Part shown: piece by piece, positions 1-9,227 of the stretch
Layout: each line of letters starts with the position of its first letter
Numbering within the stretch: the stretch's first letter is position 1
Source of the DNA: Halovulum marinum
GTDB taxonomy: Bacteria; Pseudomonadota; Alphaproteobacteria; Rhodobacterales; Rhodobacteraceae
Direction of reading: 5' to 3'
DNA length: 64,000 nucleotides
NCBI RefSeq assembly: GCF_009697225.1
Contig: NZ_WIND01000001.1
Coordinates: 186,001-250,000, forward strand
Translations under genes and position numbers: made by a program
Notes under the pieces: model-generated
Seen by the model: only the letters and a program-made list of their open reading frames with translations
The model's database searches: none
Told to the model about the DNA's origin: nothing

Positions 1-92
1 GGATAAACTATTGCCGCGCGCTGGGGCGCGACCGAGGCATTCTTGACTGAATCACACCGAAAACTTCCAGCAAAAGAAGGGGGAGACATCAC

Positions 93-818
<726 letters not shown>

Positions 819-842
819 GCCGAACCGGGCTCCGAGCATCAG

Positions 843-870
843 GGGGCCGGCGGCAACGCCGGCCCCTTTT
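843..870 (+). terminator. Rho-independent terminator after phbB
   Basis: Perfect 10-bp stem GGGGCCGGCG/CGCCGGCCCC with a GCAA tetraloop followed directly by TTTT, 25 nt after the phbB stop codon. Ends the phbB transcript. Confidence 0.9.
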
Positions 871-992
871 GCGTCCGTCATCCAGACGGCTGGACGACCC
901 CGGCGCCCCGGCACGCCGCCCCGGCGGCGCAAGACCGCTTGCCCCCCGGCCGGCGGCTCGCCACATATCGGGCCAGAACGGAGGCACGAAAG

Positions 993-1736
993 ATGCGAAT
1001 CGGCATTCTCAAGACCGGCGACCTGCCCGAGGACATCACCGCCCGGCACGGCGACTACGGCGACATCTTCGCCCGGCTGCTGCAGGCGACGGATCCGGGG
1101 ATCGAGCCGGTCAAGATCGACCTCGACGGCGGCGCGGCGCCTGGCCGGCCGCAGGACGCCGACGGCTGGATCGTCACCGGCTCGCGGCACGGCACCTACG
1201 AGGATCACCCTTGGATCCCGCCGCTCGAGTCGTTCCTGCGCGCGGCGGTGGCGGCGCGGATTCCGGTGTTCGGCGTCTGTTTCGGCCACCAGGTCCTGGC
1301 CCAGGCGCTGGGCGGGCGAGTGGCGAAATCCGAACGCGGCTGGGGGCTGGGCGTGCAGGGCTATGACAAGCACGGCGCCCCGGCGTGGCTGCAGGCGCTG
1401 CCCGATCGCTGGGCCGGCTACGCCATCCACCAGGACCAGGTGATCGCCCTGCCCGAGGGCGCGACGGTGCAGGCATCCAGCCCGTTCTGTCCGTTCGCGG
1501 TGCTGGCCTATGGCGATCCGGACGCGCCGCACGCGGCCTCGGTGCAGTCGCACCCGGAATACTCCCCTGCGCTGCTGCGCGACCTTGCCGCGGGCCGGCT
1601 GGGCCGGAAGGTGCCGGCCGAGGTGCTGGAGCCCGCGCTGGAAAGCCTCGCGGCGCCGGTGGACAACCCCGCCTGGGCCCGCACGATGGTCGATTTCCTG
1701 AAGGCCGGCGCGGCACGCCGGCGCTCTGCCGCCTGA
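993..1736 (+). CDS. Type 1 glutamine amidotransferase-like protein
   Basis: 247-aa class I glutamine amidotransferase domain protein. The nucleophile elbow is FGVCFGHQ (Cys about residue 94), and the catalytic His and Glu are in VQSHPEYS near residue 188. An upstream in-frame ATG at 939 is rejected because GGAGG sits 8 nt before the ATG at 993 and the fold begins at MRIGILKTG. Stand-alone proteins of this kind are usually annotated as GMP synthase-like amidotransferases or gamma-glutamyl hydrolases. No synthetase partner is adjacent, so the substrate is unknown. It may act in polyamine or glutamyl-conjugate breakdown, but that is only family-level inference. Confidence 0.85.
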   Translation: MRIGILKTGDLPEDITARHGDYGDIFARLLQATDPGIEPVKIDLDGGAAPGRPQDADGWIVTGSRHGTYEDHPWIPPLESFLRAAVAARIPVFGVCFGHQVLAQALGGRVAKSERGWGLGVQGYDKHGAPAWLQALPDRWAGYAIHQDQVIALPEGATVQASSPFCPFAVLAYGDPDAPHAASVQSHPEYSPALLRDLAAGRLGRKVPAEVLEPALESLAAPVDNPAWARTMVDFLKAGAARRRSAA

Positions 1737-1815
1737 GCCGGCACCGGTCGGGCGGCTGACCACGCAGGCTGGTGGCGGCGGGCGGCCGCGCCTTGGCCGC
1801 GCCGCCGCCTGCGCC

Positions 1816-1986
1816 TCACATCCGGTGCGAGATGCGCTCGATTTCTTCCTTGATGTGCAGTTTCTGCCGCTTCATGTCGGTGATCTCGAGATCGTCGGAA
1901 CCGGGGCGGCGTTGTTCCTCTTCGATCTTCTTTGACAGGACTTCGTGCTTCTTCCGGAGCTCGTTCAGATGGGAACCCAGATTCAT
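1816..1986 (-). CDS. YdcH/DUF465 family small protein
   Basis: 56-aa charged, helical protein starting MNLGSHLNELRKKHEVL. The pattern of a short helical hairpin with a basic and acidic coiled coil, ending in HIKEEIERI, matches DUF465 (YdcH), a widespread family of unknown function. The start is fixed by the ribosome site AAGGAGA 8 nt upstream. It is monocistronic, convergent with the amidotransferase gene and separate from the downstream methyltransferase. Confidence 0.85.
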   Translation of the reverse strand: MNLGSHLNELRKKHEVLSKKIEEEQRRPGSDDLEITDMKRQKLHIKEEIERISHRM

Positions 1987-2098
1987 TCAGCCGTCTCCTT
2001 CTCTCACATGAATCCCTTGCAGCCCGGATTGCAGCATGAAAAGCCGCGCGTGTCACCTCCGCGATTGCGTGGCCCGCGAGAACGGCGACGCGCCGCGA

Positions 2099-2890
2099 TC
2101 AACCCCCGAGCGCAAGCGCCGCGCCCCGGGCCAGCACCGCAGCGGCGGCATCCGAATAGTCCGGCGCGTCCGCCGCATGGCGCGCCCCGGCATGGACCGG
2201 CAGCGGCGGCAGCAGCGTCAGCGGCGTCGCCCTTCCCTTGCGGGCGCGGACGATCACCCGGCCGGCCGGGCGGCCCGCCCGCGGCGCCAGCGGCAGCACG
2301 CGGATATCCCCGGCGCGGCCGGCCAGCGCCGCCAGGATGTCGCCCAGCCGCTCGGTGCGGTGGATCAGCGTCAGGCTGCCGCCCGGTCGCAGCCGCCGCA
2401 GCCCGAGATCGATGAACGCGTCCAGCCCGGCCGGGCCCTCGCCGTGCGCCCGCGCGCGACCCGCGTCCGCCGCCGCGGTGCCGCTGCCGGCGGCGAAGAA
2501 CGGCGGGTTCGACAGCACGTGATCGAAGCTTCGTGCGCGCAGCGCGGCCGGCGGCGCGGCCACGTCGCCGGCAAGGATCTCGGCCGGCAGTCCGTTCAGC
2601 ACCGCGTTGCGCCGCGCCAGCGCGGCATAGCCGGGCTGCTGTTCCAGCCCCGCCAGACGCAGCCCGGGCACCCGCACGCCCAGGCAGAACAGCGCCGCGC
2701 CCGCGCCGCAGCCCAGATCCAGCACCGACTCGCCTGCGCGCGCGGGCACGGCCGCGGCCAGGAACACCGGATCGGTCGCCGCGCGATAGCCATGGCGCGG
2801 CTGCAGCAGCCGGACGCGGCCACCCAGGAAGCCGTCCTCGGTCAGCGCCGCTTCGGCGAAGCCCGCCTCAGTCGGAAAGCTCGATGTCAT
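2099..2890 (-). CDS. trmN6: tRNA1(Val) (adenine37-N6)-methyltransferase family protein
   Basis: 263-aa S-adenosylmethionine-dependent methyltransferase. Motif I is LDLGCGAGAAL (about residues 57-67), the acidic loop is LAGLEQQP, and the catalytic NPPFF motif (about 129-133) is that of N6-adenine methyltransferases. The N-terminal FLGGRVRLLQPRHGYRAATD is typical of the TrmN6/YfiC group, which modifies A37 of tRNA1(Val). The start overlaps the end of the upstream DUF2007 gene by 23 nt, so the two are probably one transcript. The assignment is at family level. Confidence 0.85.
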   Translation of the reverse strand: MTSSFPTEAGFAEAALTEDGFLGGRVRLLQPRHGYRAATDPVFLAAAVPARAGESVLDLGCGAGAALFCLGVRVPGLRLAGLEQQPGYAALARRNAVLNGLPAEILAGDVAAPPAALRARSFDHVLSNPPFFAAGSGTAAADAGRARAHGEGPAGLDAFIDLGLRRLRPGGSLTLIHRTERLGDILAALAGRAGDIRVLPLAPRAGRPAGRVIVRARKGRATPLTLLPPLPVHAGARHAADAPDYSDAAAAVLARGAALALGG

Positions 2891-3083
2891 TGTCGGTCAG
2901 GATCTCGCGGGCGCGGGCGGCATCGGCGCGGCGCACCATCAGCCGCCGCGGCAATATGCCGATCGAACCTTCCATGACGCTCATGTGGACGTCCATCGCA
3001 AAGCATTCTATATCCTCGGCGCGCAGCAGGGCACTGGCGAACGGGATCAGCGTCGGGTCGTTGGTGCGCAGGATTTCTTCCAT
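2868..3083 (-). CDS. DUF2007 domain protein
   Basis: 71-aa protein (MEEILRTNDPTLIPFASALL...) with the DUF2007 pattern: a short alpha/beta fold with LLRAEDIECFAMD and a C-terminal RRLMVRRADAARAREIL. These are sometimes called putative signal-transducing proteins, but the function is unknown. It is the first gene of a two-gene unit with trmN6 and diverges from the polyprenyl synthase gene. A longer in-frame reading to 4178 is antisense to that synthase and is rejected. Confidence 0.85.
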   Translation of the reverse strand: MEEILRTNDPTLIPFASALLRAEDIECFAMDVHMSVMEGSIGILPRRLMVRRADAARAREILTDNDIELSD

Positions 3084-3140
3084 GGGCGCCAGCTTAGCCG
3101 CCCTGCGGAAAGGCGTCGAGACATACACACGGGATCGCAC

Positions 3141-4139
3141 GTGACCGCAACGACCACCGCCGGAGCCTTCGACCGCCTGCAGCGCCTGCTGTCGGACGAC
3201 ATGGCGCGCGTGAACGCGCTGATCGCGACGCGCATGGCCTCGGAGCACGCGCCGCGCATCCCCGAGGTGACGCGACACCTGGTCGAGGCCGGCGGGAAGC
3301 GCCTGCGCCCGCTGCTGACCCTGGCCGCGGCGCGGCTGTGCGGCTACGAGGGCGAGCATCACGTGCGCCTGGCCGCCACGGTCGAGTTCATCCACACCGC
3401 GACGCTGCTGCACGACGACGTGGTCGACGAAAGCTCCCAGCGGCGCGGCCGGCCGACGGCGAACCTGCTGTGGGACAACCAGTCCTCGGTGCTGGTCGGC
3501 GACTACCTGTTCGCGCGCTCGTTCCAGCTGATGGTCGAGACCGGCAGCCTGCGGGTGCTCGACATCCTGTCGAACGCCGCCGCGGTGATCGCCGAGGGCG
3601 AGGTGCTGCAACTCAGCGCCGCGCGCAGCCTCGGCACCGGGCAGGACACCTATCTGCAGGTGATCCGCGGCAAGACCGCCGCGCTGTTCGCCGCCGCGAC
3701 CGAATCCGGCGCGGTGATCGCCGGCGCGCCCGATTCGCATGTCGCCGCGCTGCGCACCTACGGCGACGCGCTGGGCATCGCGTTCCAGCTGGTCGACGAT
3801 CTGCTGGACTACGGCGGCGTCAGCGCCACGCTGGGCAAGAACACCGGCGACGACTTCCGCGAGCGGAAGATGTCGCTGCCGGTGATCCTGGCGGTCGCGC
3901 AGGCCGACCCCGAGCAGCGCGCCTTCTGGACCCGGGTGATCGAGCGCGGCGACCAGCGCGACGGCGATCTGGAACATGCGCAGACGCTGATGCGCCGCCA
4001 CGGCGCGCTCGAGGAAACCCGCTCCCGCGCCTTCGCCCGCGCTGACGAGGCGCGTGCGGCGCTGGCCGCGCTTCCTGCCAGCGCGTTGCGCGACACGCTG
4101 TCGGATCTGGCCGGGTTCGTCGTCTCGCGCGTCGCCTGA
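3141..4139 (+). CDS. Polyprenyl diphosphate synthase (all-trans, long chain)
   Basis: 332-aa trans-isoprenyl diphosphate synthase that extends farnesyl/geranyl diphosphate with isopentenyl diphosphate to make the long side chain of ubiquinone. The first Asp-rich motif is LLHDDVVDE and the second QLVDDLLDYGG (around residue 220), with the GKR substrate signature in VEAGGKRLRP. The length and context fit the octaprenyl/decaprenyl (IspB/DdsA) type, but the chain length cannot be read from sequence. The GTG at 3141 is chosen because homologous sequence begins with the following residues; the ribosome site is weak. It is convergent with ispE, another isoprenoid gene, 39 nt away. Confidence 0.9.
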   Translation: MTATTTAGAFDRLQRLLSDDMARVNALIATRMASEHAPRIPEVTRHLVEAGGKRLRPLLTLAAARLCGYEGEHHVRLAATVEFIHTATLLHDDVVDESSQRRGRPTANLLWDNQSSVLVGDYLFARSFQLMVETGSLRVLDILSNAAAVIAEGEVLQLSAARSLGTGQDTYLQVIRGKTAALFAAATESGAVIAGAPDSHVAALRTYGDALGIAFQLVDDLLDYGGVSATLGKNTGDDFRERKMSLPVILAVAQADPEQRAFWTRVIERGDQRDGDLEHAQTLMRRHGALEETRSRAFARADEARAALAALPASALRDTLSDLAGFVVSRVA

Positions 4140-4178
4140 CGTCACGGCGCGTGCGGCGCCGCACGGGCGCCGGCGCAT

Positions 4179-5045
4179 CTAGCCTGCCACCGCGGCCGCG
4201 CGGCACCACCATGCCGGGGACGCCGCCGAAAGCGCCGCTTCCGCCGCCCGGGCCTCGGCCGCGCGGGCGAACAGTCCGAACACGGTCGCGCCCGATCCCG
4301 ACATCCGCGCCAGCAGGCAGCCCGGCTGCGCCGCCACCGCGTCGCCGGCGCGGGCGATTTCCGGCACCAGCGCCCGCGCCGGCGGCTCCAGGTCGTTGCG
4401 GGTGCCGCACAGCCAGTCGGCCAGCGCCGCGGCATCGGCGAACGCGTCGGGAAAATCCGGCAGCGGCGGATTGTCGGGCGAGGCCAGCGCGCCGAACACC
4501 GGCCCCGTGGGACAGGCGACGCCCGGGTTGACCAGCACGCACCAGAGCGGCGGCAGCGCCGGCACCGGCGCCAGCACCTCGCCGATGCCGCGCATCCGCA
4601 CCGCGCGCCCGTGCAGGCAGACCGGCACATCGGCGCCCAGCGCCAGCACCGCGCCCGGCGCGGGCAGCGGCGCGCGGTACAGGTCGGCCAGCGCGCGCAA
4701 CGCCGCCGCCGCGTCGGCCGAGCCGCCGCCGATCCCGCCCGCCAGAGGCAGCTGCTTGTCCAGCGCCAGCGCCGCGGGGCAGCCAGGCATCAACGCCGCC
4801 GCGCGGCGCACCAGATTGTCCGGCCCCGCGTCCAGCCCGGCGGCAAACGGCCCGGCGACGGTCAACGAGGTGCGTGCGGCGCGGCGTGCGCGCAGCCTGT
4901 CGCCGGTGTCGGCGAACACCACCAGACTGTCGAGCAGGTGAAAGCCGTCGGCCCGGCGGCCGGTGACATGCAGGGCCAGGTTGATCTTGGCGCGGGCCAG
5001 CCGCGCGGCCGTCGCGGGAACGTCAGTTCCCGCTGGCGGTCTCAG
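4179..5045 (-). CDS. ispE: 4-(cytidine 5'-diphospho)-2-C-methyl-D-erythritol kinase (IspE), probable CTG start
   Basis: GHMP-family kinase of the MEP isoprenoid pathway. [20 protein letters not shown] is the conserved N-terminal motif, [15 protein letters not shown] the ATP loop, and [12 protein letters not shown] the C-terminal motif. No ATG, GTG or TTG lies in frame near the expected start; the first canonical one is ATG 5210/5216, about 70 codons too early and inside the TPR gene. A CTG at 5045 is preceded by GAGGAG with a 7-nt spacer and gives 288 aa, close to the E. coli length of about 283, so I use it. The gene overlaps the end of the upstream TPR gene by 23 nt, which suggests coupled translation. 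Confidence 0.87.
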   Translation of the reverse strand: MRPPAGTDVPATAARLARAKINLALHVTGRRADGFHLLDSLVVFADTGDRLRARRAARTSLTVAGPFAAGLDAGPDNLVRRAAALMPGCPAALALDKQLPLAGGIGGGSADAAAALRALADLYRAPLPAPGAVLALGADVPVCLHGRAVRMRGIGEVLAPVPALPPLWCVLVNPGVACPTGPVFGALASPDNPPLPDFPDAFADAAALADWLCGTRNDLEPPARALVPEIARAGDAVAAQPGCLLARMSGSGATVFGLFARAAEARAAEAALSAASPAWWCRAAAVAG

Positions 5046-6747
5046 CGGTCTTCTCCTCGCCGATGGCGGCCTCTTCGGCCAGCACCTTGTCGAGACCGGC
5101 GTCCAGCTTGCGGCGGATCCGGACGGCCTCGTCCTCCTCGGGCTCGAACGACAGCGCCCGCCTCCACTGGAAGCGCGCCTCCATCTTGCGGCCGACCTTC
5201 CACAGTACATCGCCAAGGTGATCGTTGATCACCGGGTCGACCGGCTCCAGCTCGACCGCGCGCTCCATCGGCCCGACCGCCTCGTCGAAGCGGTCCAGCC
5301 GGTAATAGACCCAGCCCAGGCTGTCGGTGATGTAGCCGTCCTGCGGGCGCTGCGCCACCGCGCGCTCGATCATGTCCAGCGCCTCGTCCATGTTCCGGCG
5401 CAGCTCGACCAGCGAATAGCCCAGGTAGTTCAGCACGTTGGGCTGCTCGGGGTTCAGCTCCAGCGCGGTGCGGAAATCGGCCTCGGCCTTGTCCCACTCG
5501 TCGGTGCGCTCGTAGCTGATACCGCGCACATAGAACAGCCGCCAGTGCTGCTGGGCCGGCTCCTCGATCAGCTCGACCGCGCGACTGTAGGCCTCGGCGG
5601 CGCGGGCGAATTCCTCGTTGTTGCGCAGCGTGTCGCCCAGCGCGTTGTGCACCGAGATCACGTCCGGCCGCTCGCGCGAAAGCTTCGACAGCACCTCGAT
5701 CGCCTCGTCGTGGCGGCCGGCGCCGTCCAGCGCCGCGGCGCGGCCGATCTCGGCCGCGATGTACCAGGGCGAGCCCGGCGCCACTTCCTCGTAGGTGGCG
5801 ATCGCCAGTTCGTACTGGCGCTGCTCGGCGAGTATGTCGGCGATCAGCGCGGTCACCTGGTCGTAGCGCGGGCGGATGTGCGTCGCGAGGCGTCCGTAGA
5901 ACAGCGACAGGCGCAGCGCGTCCTCGCGCAGCAATGCGTCGGCAAGCACCGCGTAGGCGGATGCGGCACCGTCGGCGGGCCGCGCGATCTGGTCGAACTC
6001 CAGCGCCTCGCCGGCAAGCAGCCGCTCGCGCATCTGCTCCAGCTGGGGGTCGGCGCCGCCGTTGGCCAGCAGACGGTCGACCAGTTCCAGCGCGTCCGAG
6101 CCGCGGTCGATCTGGCTCAGGCTGACGAGATGGGTGGCGATCGTCAGCCGGTCGACGTGCAGCGGGCTGTCGTCGTCGCCGTCGAGGATCCGCGCGGCGG
6201 TCTCGAAATCCCCGGCGAAGGCATGGGCGTAGGCCAGGTGCACCTTGCCGTAGATCTCGACCGCGGCGTTGCCGCTCATGCCCTCGAACACCGCGACGCC
6301 GCCGGCGAAATCGCCCTCGCCGATGCGCGACCAGCCCTCGACCAGCTGCGCGAACATCGGGTTCAGCTGCCGGGCGGGGTCTTCGGCCATGCGGCGCGCG
6401 GCGGCGTAGTCCTCGTCGCGCAGCGCCTCGGCCAGCAGGGTCAGCGACACCAGCTGGTTGGCGCCGTCCACCGGCTCCAGCCGGCGCGCCATGTCGAGGC
6501 CGCGGTTCAGCCGCCCGGCGATCACGTTGACCACCATCGCCGCATTCAGCAGCGACGCATCCTCGGAGGCGACGCGAATCGCGTCGTCGTAATAGCGCGA
6601 GGCAGGCAGGTAGTCGTCGCGCAGATCGGCCTGGCTGCCGGCAAGATAGGGACCGGCCAGACCCTGGGCGCCGGCGGCGGGGGCCGTGGCGATGACCGCC
6701 AGCGCCAGCGCCGAGGCCTGCAGTCCGGTCCAAAGGCGGGATGTCAT
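5023..6747 (-). CDS. Secreted/periplasmic tetratricopeptide repeat protein
   Basis: 574-aa protein with a signal peptide ([18 protein letters not shown]... ending at AAGAQG) followed by TPR-type helical repeats across most of the length. Clear repeats include [36 protein letters not shown] and [16 protein letters not shown]. Such proteins are scaffolds, often at the cell envelope; no specific partner can be named. The ATG at 6747 is chosen over 6840 because GGAGG precedes it and the signal peptide begins there. It is upstream of and overlapping ispE, an arrangement I recognise from Rhodobacterales. Confidence 0.88.
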   Translation of the reverse strand: MTSRLWTGLQASALALAVIATAPAAGAQGLAGPYLAGSQADLRDDYLPASRYYDDAIRVASEDASLLNAAMVVNVIAGRLNRGLDMARRLEPVDGANQLVSLTLLAEALRDEDYAAARRMAEDPARQLNPMFAQLVEGWSRIGEGDFAGGVAVFEGMSGNAAVEIYGKVHLAYAHAFAGDFETAARILDGDDDSPLHVDRLTIATHLVSLSQIDRGSDALELVDRLLANGGADPQLEQMRERLLAGEALEFDQIARPADGAASAYAVLADALLREDALRLSLFYGRLATHIRPRYDQVTALIADILAEQRQYELAIATYEEVAPGSPWYIAAEIGRAAALDGAGRHDEAIEVLSKLSRERPDVISVHNALGDTLRNNEEFARAAEAYSRAVELIEEPAQQHWRLFYVRGISYERTDEWDKAEADFRTALELNPEQPNVLNYLGYSLVELRRNMDEALDMIERAVAQRPQDGYITDSLGWVYYRLDRFDEAVGPMERAVELEPVDPVINDHLGDVLWKVGRKMEARFQWRRALSFEPEEDEAVRIRRKLDAGLDKVLAEEAAIGEEKTAETASGN

Positions 6748-6859
6748 CCTCGTTCCTCCGATGAAGCTTTGGCAGACATTATGACGGCTCCGCCGGCTTG
6801 GCAAACAGGCAGGCCACCGTCGGCCCCGCCGGAAAGTCATGGCCCGCGCGCCGCCCGGT

Positions 6860-8509
6860 TCACATGTTCGGATAATTCGGCCCGTCGCCGCCCTGCGGCG
6901 TCACCCAGACGATGTTCTGGCTGGGATCCTTGATGTCGCAGGTCTTGCAGTGCACGCAGTTCTGCGCGTTGATCTGGAAGCGCGGCGGCTGGCCGGCCTC
7001 CTCGACGATCTCGTAGACGCCGGCGGGGCAGTAGCGCTGCGCCGGCTCGGCATATTTCGGCAGGTTCACCCGCACCGGCACCGCCGGGTCCTTCAGCTGC
7101 AGGTGGCTGGGCTGGTCCTCGGCGTGGTTGGTGCCCGAGAAGCTGACGTTGGTCAGCCGGTCGAAGGTCAGCTTGCCGTCCGGTTTCGGGTAGTCGATCG
7201 GCGCGAACTTCGCCGCCTCGCCGGTGGCGGCGGCGTCGGTCTTGCCGTGCTTGCGCGTGCCCAGCGGATTCCAGCCGGTCAGGCTGGACACCCACATGTC
7301 GAACCCGCCCAGCGCCAGCGACGCCCAGAGCCCGCGGTTCGACCAAAGCGGCTTGACGTTGCGCACCGGCTTGAGGTCCCTGGCGATCGGCCCGGACCGG
7401 ACCGCGGCGTCGTACTCGGCCAGCTCGTCGCCCTCGCGGCCCGCGGTGATGGCGGCGTGCGCCGCCTCGGCCGCGGCGATGCCCGAGTGCATCGCGTTGT
7501 GGTTGCCCTTGATCCGCGGCACGTTGACCATGCCCGCGGCGCAGCCCAGAAGCGCGCCGCCGGGGAACGCCAGCTTCGGCAGCGACTGCCACCCGCCCTC
7601 GGTGATCGCGCGGGCGCCGTAGGCGACGCGCTTGCCGCCGTCCAGCAGCTTGCGGATCTCGGGGTGGGTCTTGAACTTCTGGAACTCGGCGTGGGGGTAC
7701 AGGTACGGGTTGGCGTAGTTCAGGTGCACGACGAAGCCCAGGAACACCTGGTTGTTCTCGGCGTGGTAGATGAACGAGCCGCCGCCGGCCTGCTTGCCCA
7801 GCGGCCAGCCCATGGTGTGCACCACCCGTCCCTCGCGGTGGTTCTCGGGCCGGACCTCCCAGATCTCCTTCATGCCGAGGCCGTACTTCTGCGGCTCGGC
7901 GTCCGCGTCCAGCCGGTGGCGGGCGATCGCCTGCTTGGAAAGCGAGCCGCGCACACCCTCGGCCAGGAACACGTACTTGCCGCGCAGCACCATGCCCGGC
8001 TCGTAGGACGGGCCCTTGCTGCCGTCCTTCTCGAGGCCGAACTCGCCGGCGACGACGCCGGCCAGGCGCTCGCCCTCGTAGACCAGCTCGGAGCAGGCCA
8101 TGCCGGGGAAGATCTCGACCCCCAGCGCCTCGGCCTGCTCGGCCATCCAGCGGCAGACGTTGCCCATCGAGACGATGTAGTTGCCGTGGTTCGACATCAG
8201 CCGCGGCATTGGCCAGTTCGGGATCCGGACGTGCCCGCCCTCGCCCATCATCAGGAACCGGTCGTCGGTCACCGGCACGTTCAGCGGCGCGCCGCGCTCC
8301 TGCCAGTCGGGGATCAGCGCGGACAGCCCGGACGGATCCAGCACCGCGCCCGACAGGATGTGCGCGCCGACTTCGGAGCCCTTCTCGAGCACCACGACGT
8401 TCAGGTCGGCGTCCAGCTGCTTCAGCCGGATCGCCGCGCTCAGCCCGGCCGGGCCCGCGCCGACGACGACCACGTCGTAGTCCATGCTCTCGCGCTCGAT
8501 CTCGCTCAT
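6860..8509 (-). CDS. Electron transfer flavoprotein-ubiquinone oxidoreductase
   Basis: 549-aa membrane-associated flavo/iron-sulfur enzyme passing electrons from reduced ETF (fatty-acid and amino-acid dehydrogenation) to ubiquinone. The FAD-binding motif VVVGAGPAGLSAAI is at residues 14-27. The C-terminal [4Fe-4S] ligands are YCPAGVYE and CVHCKTC, about residues 500-540. The length equals that of bacterial ETF-QO. It starts at ATG 8509 after GGGAGAG. It is a single gene, divergent from greA. The etfAB genes are not in the window. Confidence 0.95.
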   Translation of the reverse strand: MSEIERESMDYDVVVVGAGPAGLSAAIRLKQLDADLNVVVLEKGSEVGAHILSGAVLDPSGLSALIPDWQERGAPLNVPVTDDRFLMMGEGGHVRIPNWPMPRLMSNHGNYIVSMGNVCRWMAEQAEALGVEIFPGMACSELVYEGERLAGVVAGEFGLEKDGSKGPSYEPGMVLRGKYVFLAEGVRGSLSKQAIARHRLDADAEPQKYGLGMKEIWEVRPENHREGRVVHTMGWPLGKQAGGGSFIYHAENNQVFLGFVVHLNYANPYLYPHAEFQKFKTHPEIRKLLDGGKRVAYGARAITEGGWQSLPKLAFPGGALLGCAAGMVNVPRIKGNHNAMHSGIAAAEAAHAAITAGREGDELAEYDAAVRSGPIARDLKPVRNVKPLWSNRGLWASLALGGFDMWVSSLTGWNPLGTRKHGKTDAAATGEAAKFAPIDYPKPDGKLTFDRLTNVSFSGTNHAEDQPSHLQLKDPAVPVRVNLPKYAEPAQRYCPAGVYEIVEEAGQPPRFQINAQNCVHCKTCDIKDPSQNIVWVTPQGGDGPNYPNM

Positions 8510-8632
8510 CCGGCTCTCCCTTCACGACCGGCGACAGGTAAGCGCGGTGTGCAGTCGGGGTCAATGCGGACACTGCGTCGCGCGGCCGTTGCCGTTGCGC
8601 CGCCATCGCCGCGGCCTGTGGATCGGGGGCGC

Positions 8633-8661
8633 TTGAACTCGCCCGCGCGCGCTCCTATCGT
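8633..8661 (+). promoter_or_regulatory. Candidate sigma-70 promoter of greA
   Basis: TTGAAC (8633-8638), 17-bp spacer, TATCGT (8656-8661). This predicts a transcript start near 8668, about 70 nt before the greA start codon. Confidence 0.55.
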
Positions 8662-8674
8662 TCCGGCTTGACGG

Positions 8675-8699
8675 GCCGCCCGGCGACGGGCGGCTCTTT
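8675..8699 (+). promoter_or_regulatory. Hairpin in the greA leader
   Basis: Perfect 8-bp stem GCCGCCCG/CGGGCGGC with a GCGA loop, followed by TCTTTG. It lies between the candidate promoter and the ribosome site TAGGAGGTGAGG. It could act as a weak terminator or attenuator, or simply stabilise the 5' end. Confidence 0.45.
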
Positions 8700-8737
8700 G
8701 AATGCAGATACCCCTGAAACGTAGGAGGTGAGGAAGC

Positions 8738-9208
8738 GTGGAGAAGATACCGCTGACCAGGAAGGGGTTCGCGAAGCTCGACGCCGAGCTGAAGCAGTTG
8801 AAATCCGAGGCCCGGCCCCGGGTGATCCGCGCCATTGCCGAGGCGCGCGAGCACGGCGATCTGTCCGAGAACGCCGAATACCACGCCGCCCGCGAGCAGC
8901 AGAGCCACATCGAGGGCCGCATCGCCGAGCTGGAGGGAATCATCGGCCGCGCCGACGTGATCGACGTCGCCCGCATGTCCGGTCCGATCAAGTTCGGCGC
9001 CACGGTCAAGCTGGTGGACGAGGACACCGAGCAGGAAAAGACCTACCAGATCGTCGGCGAGGCCGAGGCCGACATCGAGAACGGCCTGCTGAACGTCAAG
9101 TCGCCCCTGGCCCGCGCCCTGATCGGCAAGGAGGCCGGCGACAGCGTCGAGGTGAAGACGCCCGGCGGGGTCAAGGACTACGAGATCCTCGACGTCCGCT
9201 ACGTCTAG
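8738..9208 (+). CDS. greA: Transcription elongation factor GreA
   Basis: 156-aa factor that enters the RNA polymerase secondary channel and stimulates cleavage of backtracked transcripts. The N-terminal coiled coil (about residues 1-75) carries the tip acidic residues in [17 protein letters not shown]; the C-terminal FKBP-like domain has [20 protein letters not shown]. The GTG start follows AGGAGGTGAGG. A promoter and a leader hairpin precede it. Confidence 0.97.
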   Translation: MEKIPLTRKGFAKLDAELKQLKSEARPRVIRAIAEAREHGDLSENAEYHAAREQQSHIEGRIAELEGIIGRADVIDVARMSGPIKFGATVKLVDEDTEQEKTYQIVGEAEADIENGLLNVKSPLARALIGKEAGDSVEVKTPGGVKDYEILDVRYV

Positions 9209-9227
9209 CCGCCGGAACCCGACACCG

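Noticed and set aside
1-92. End of a phaA gene or promoter before phbB
   Set aside because: No thiolase C terminus can be read; TTGACT is present but no -10 element is properly spaced.
5046-5216. ATG-initiated extension of ispE
   Set aside because: Would add about 57 unconserved codons before the CTG start used here, inside the TPR gene, with no ribosome site or family support.
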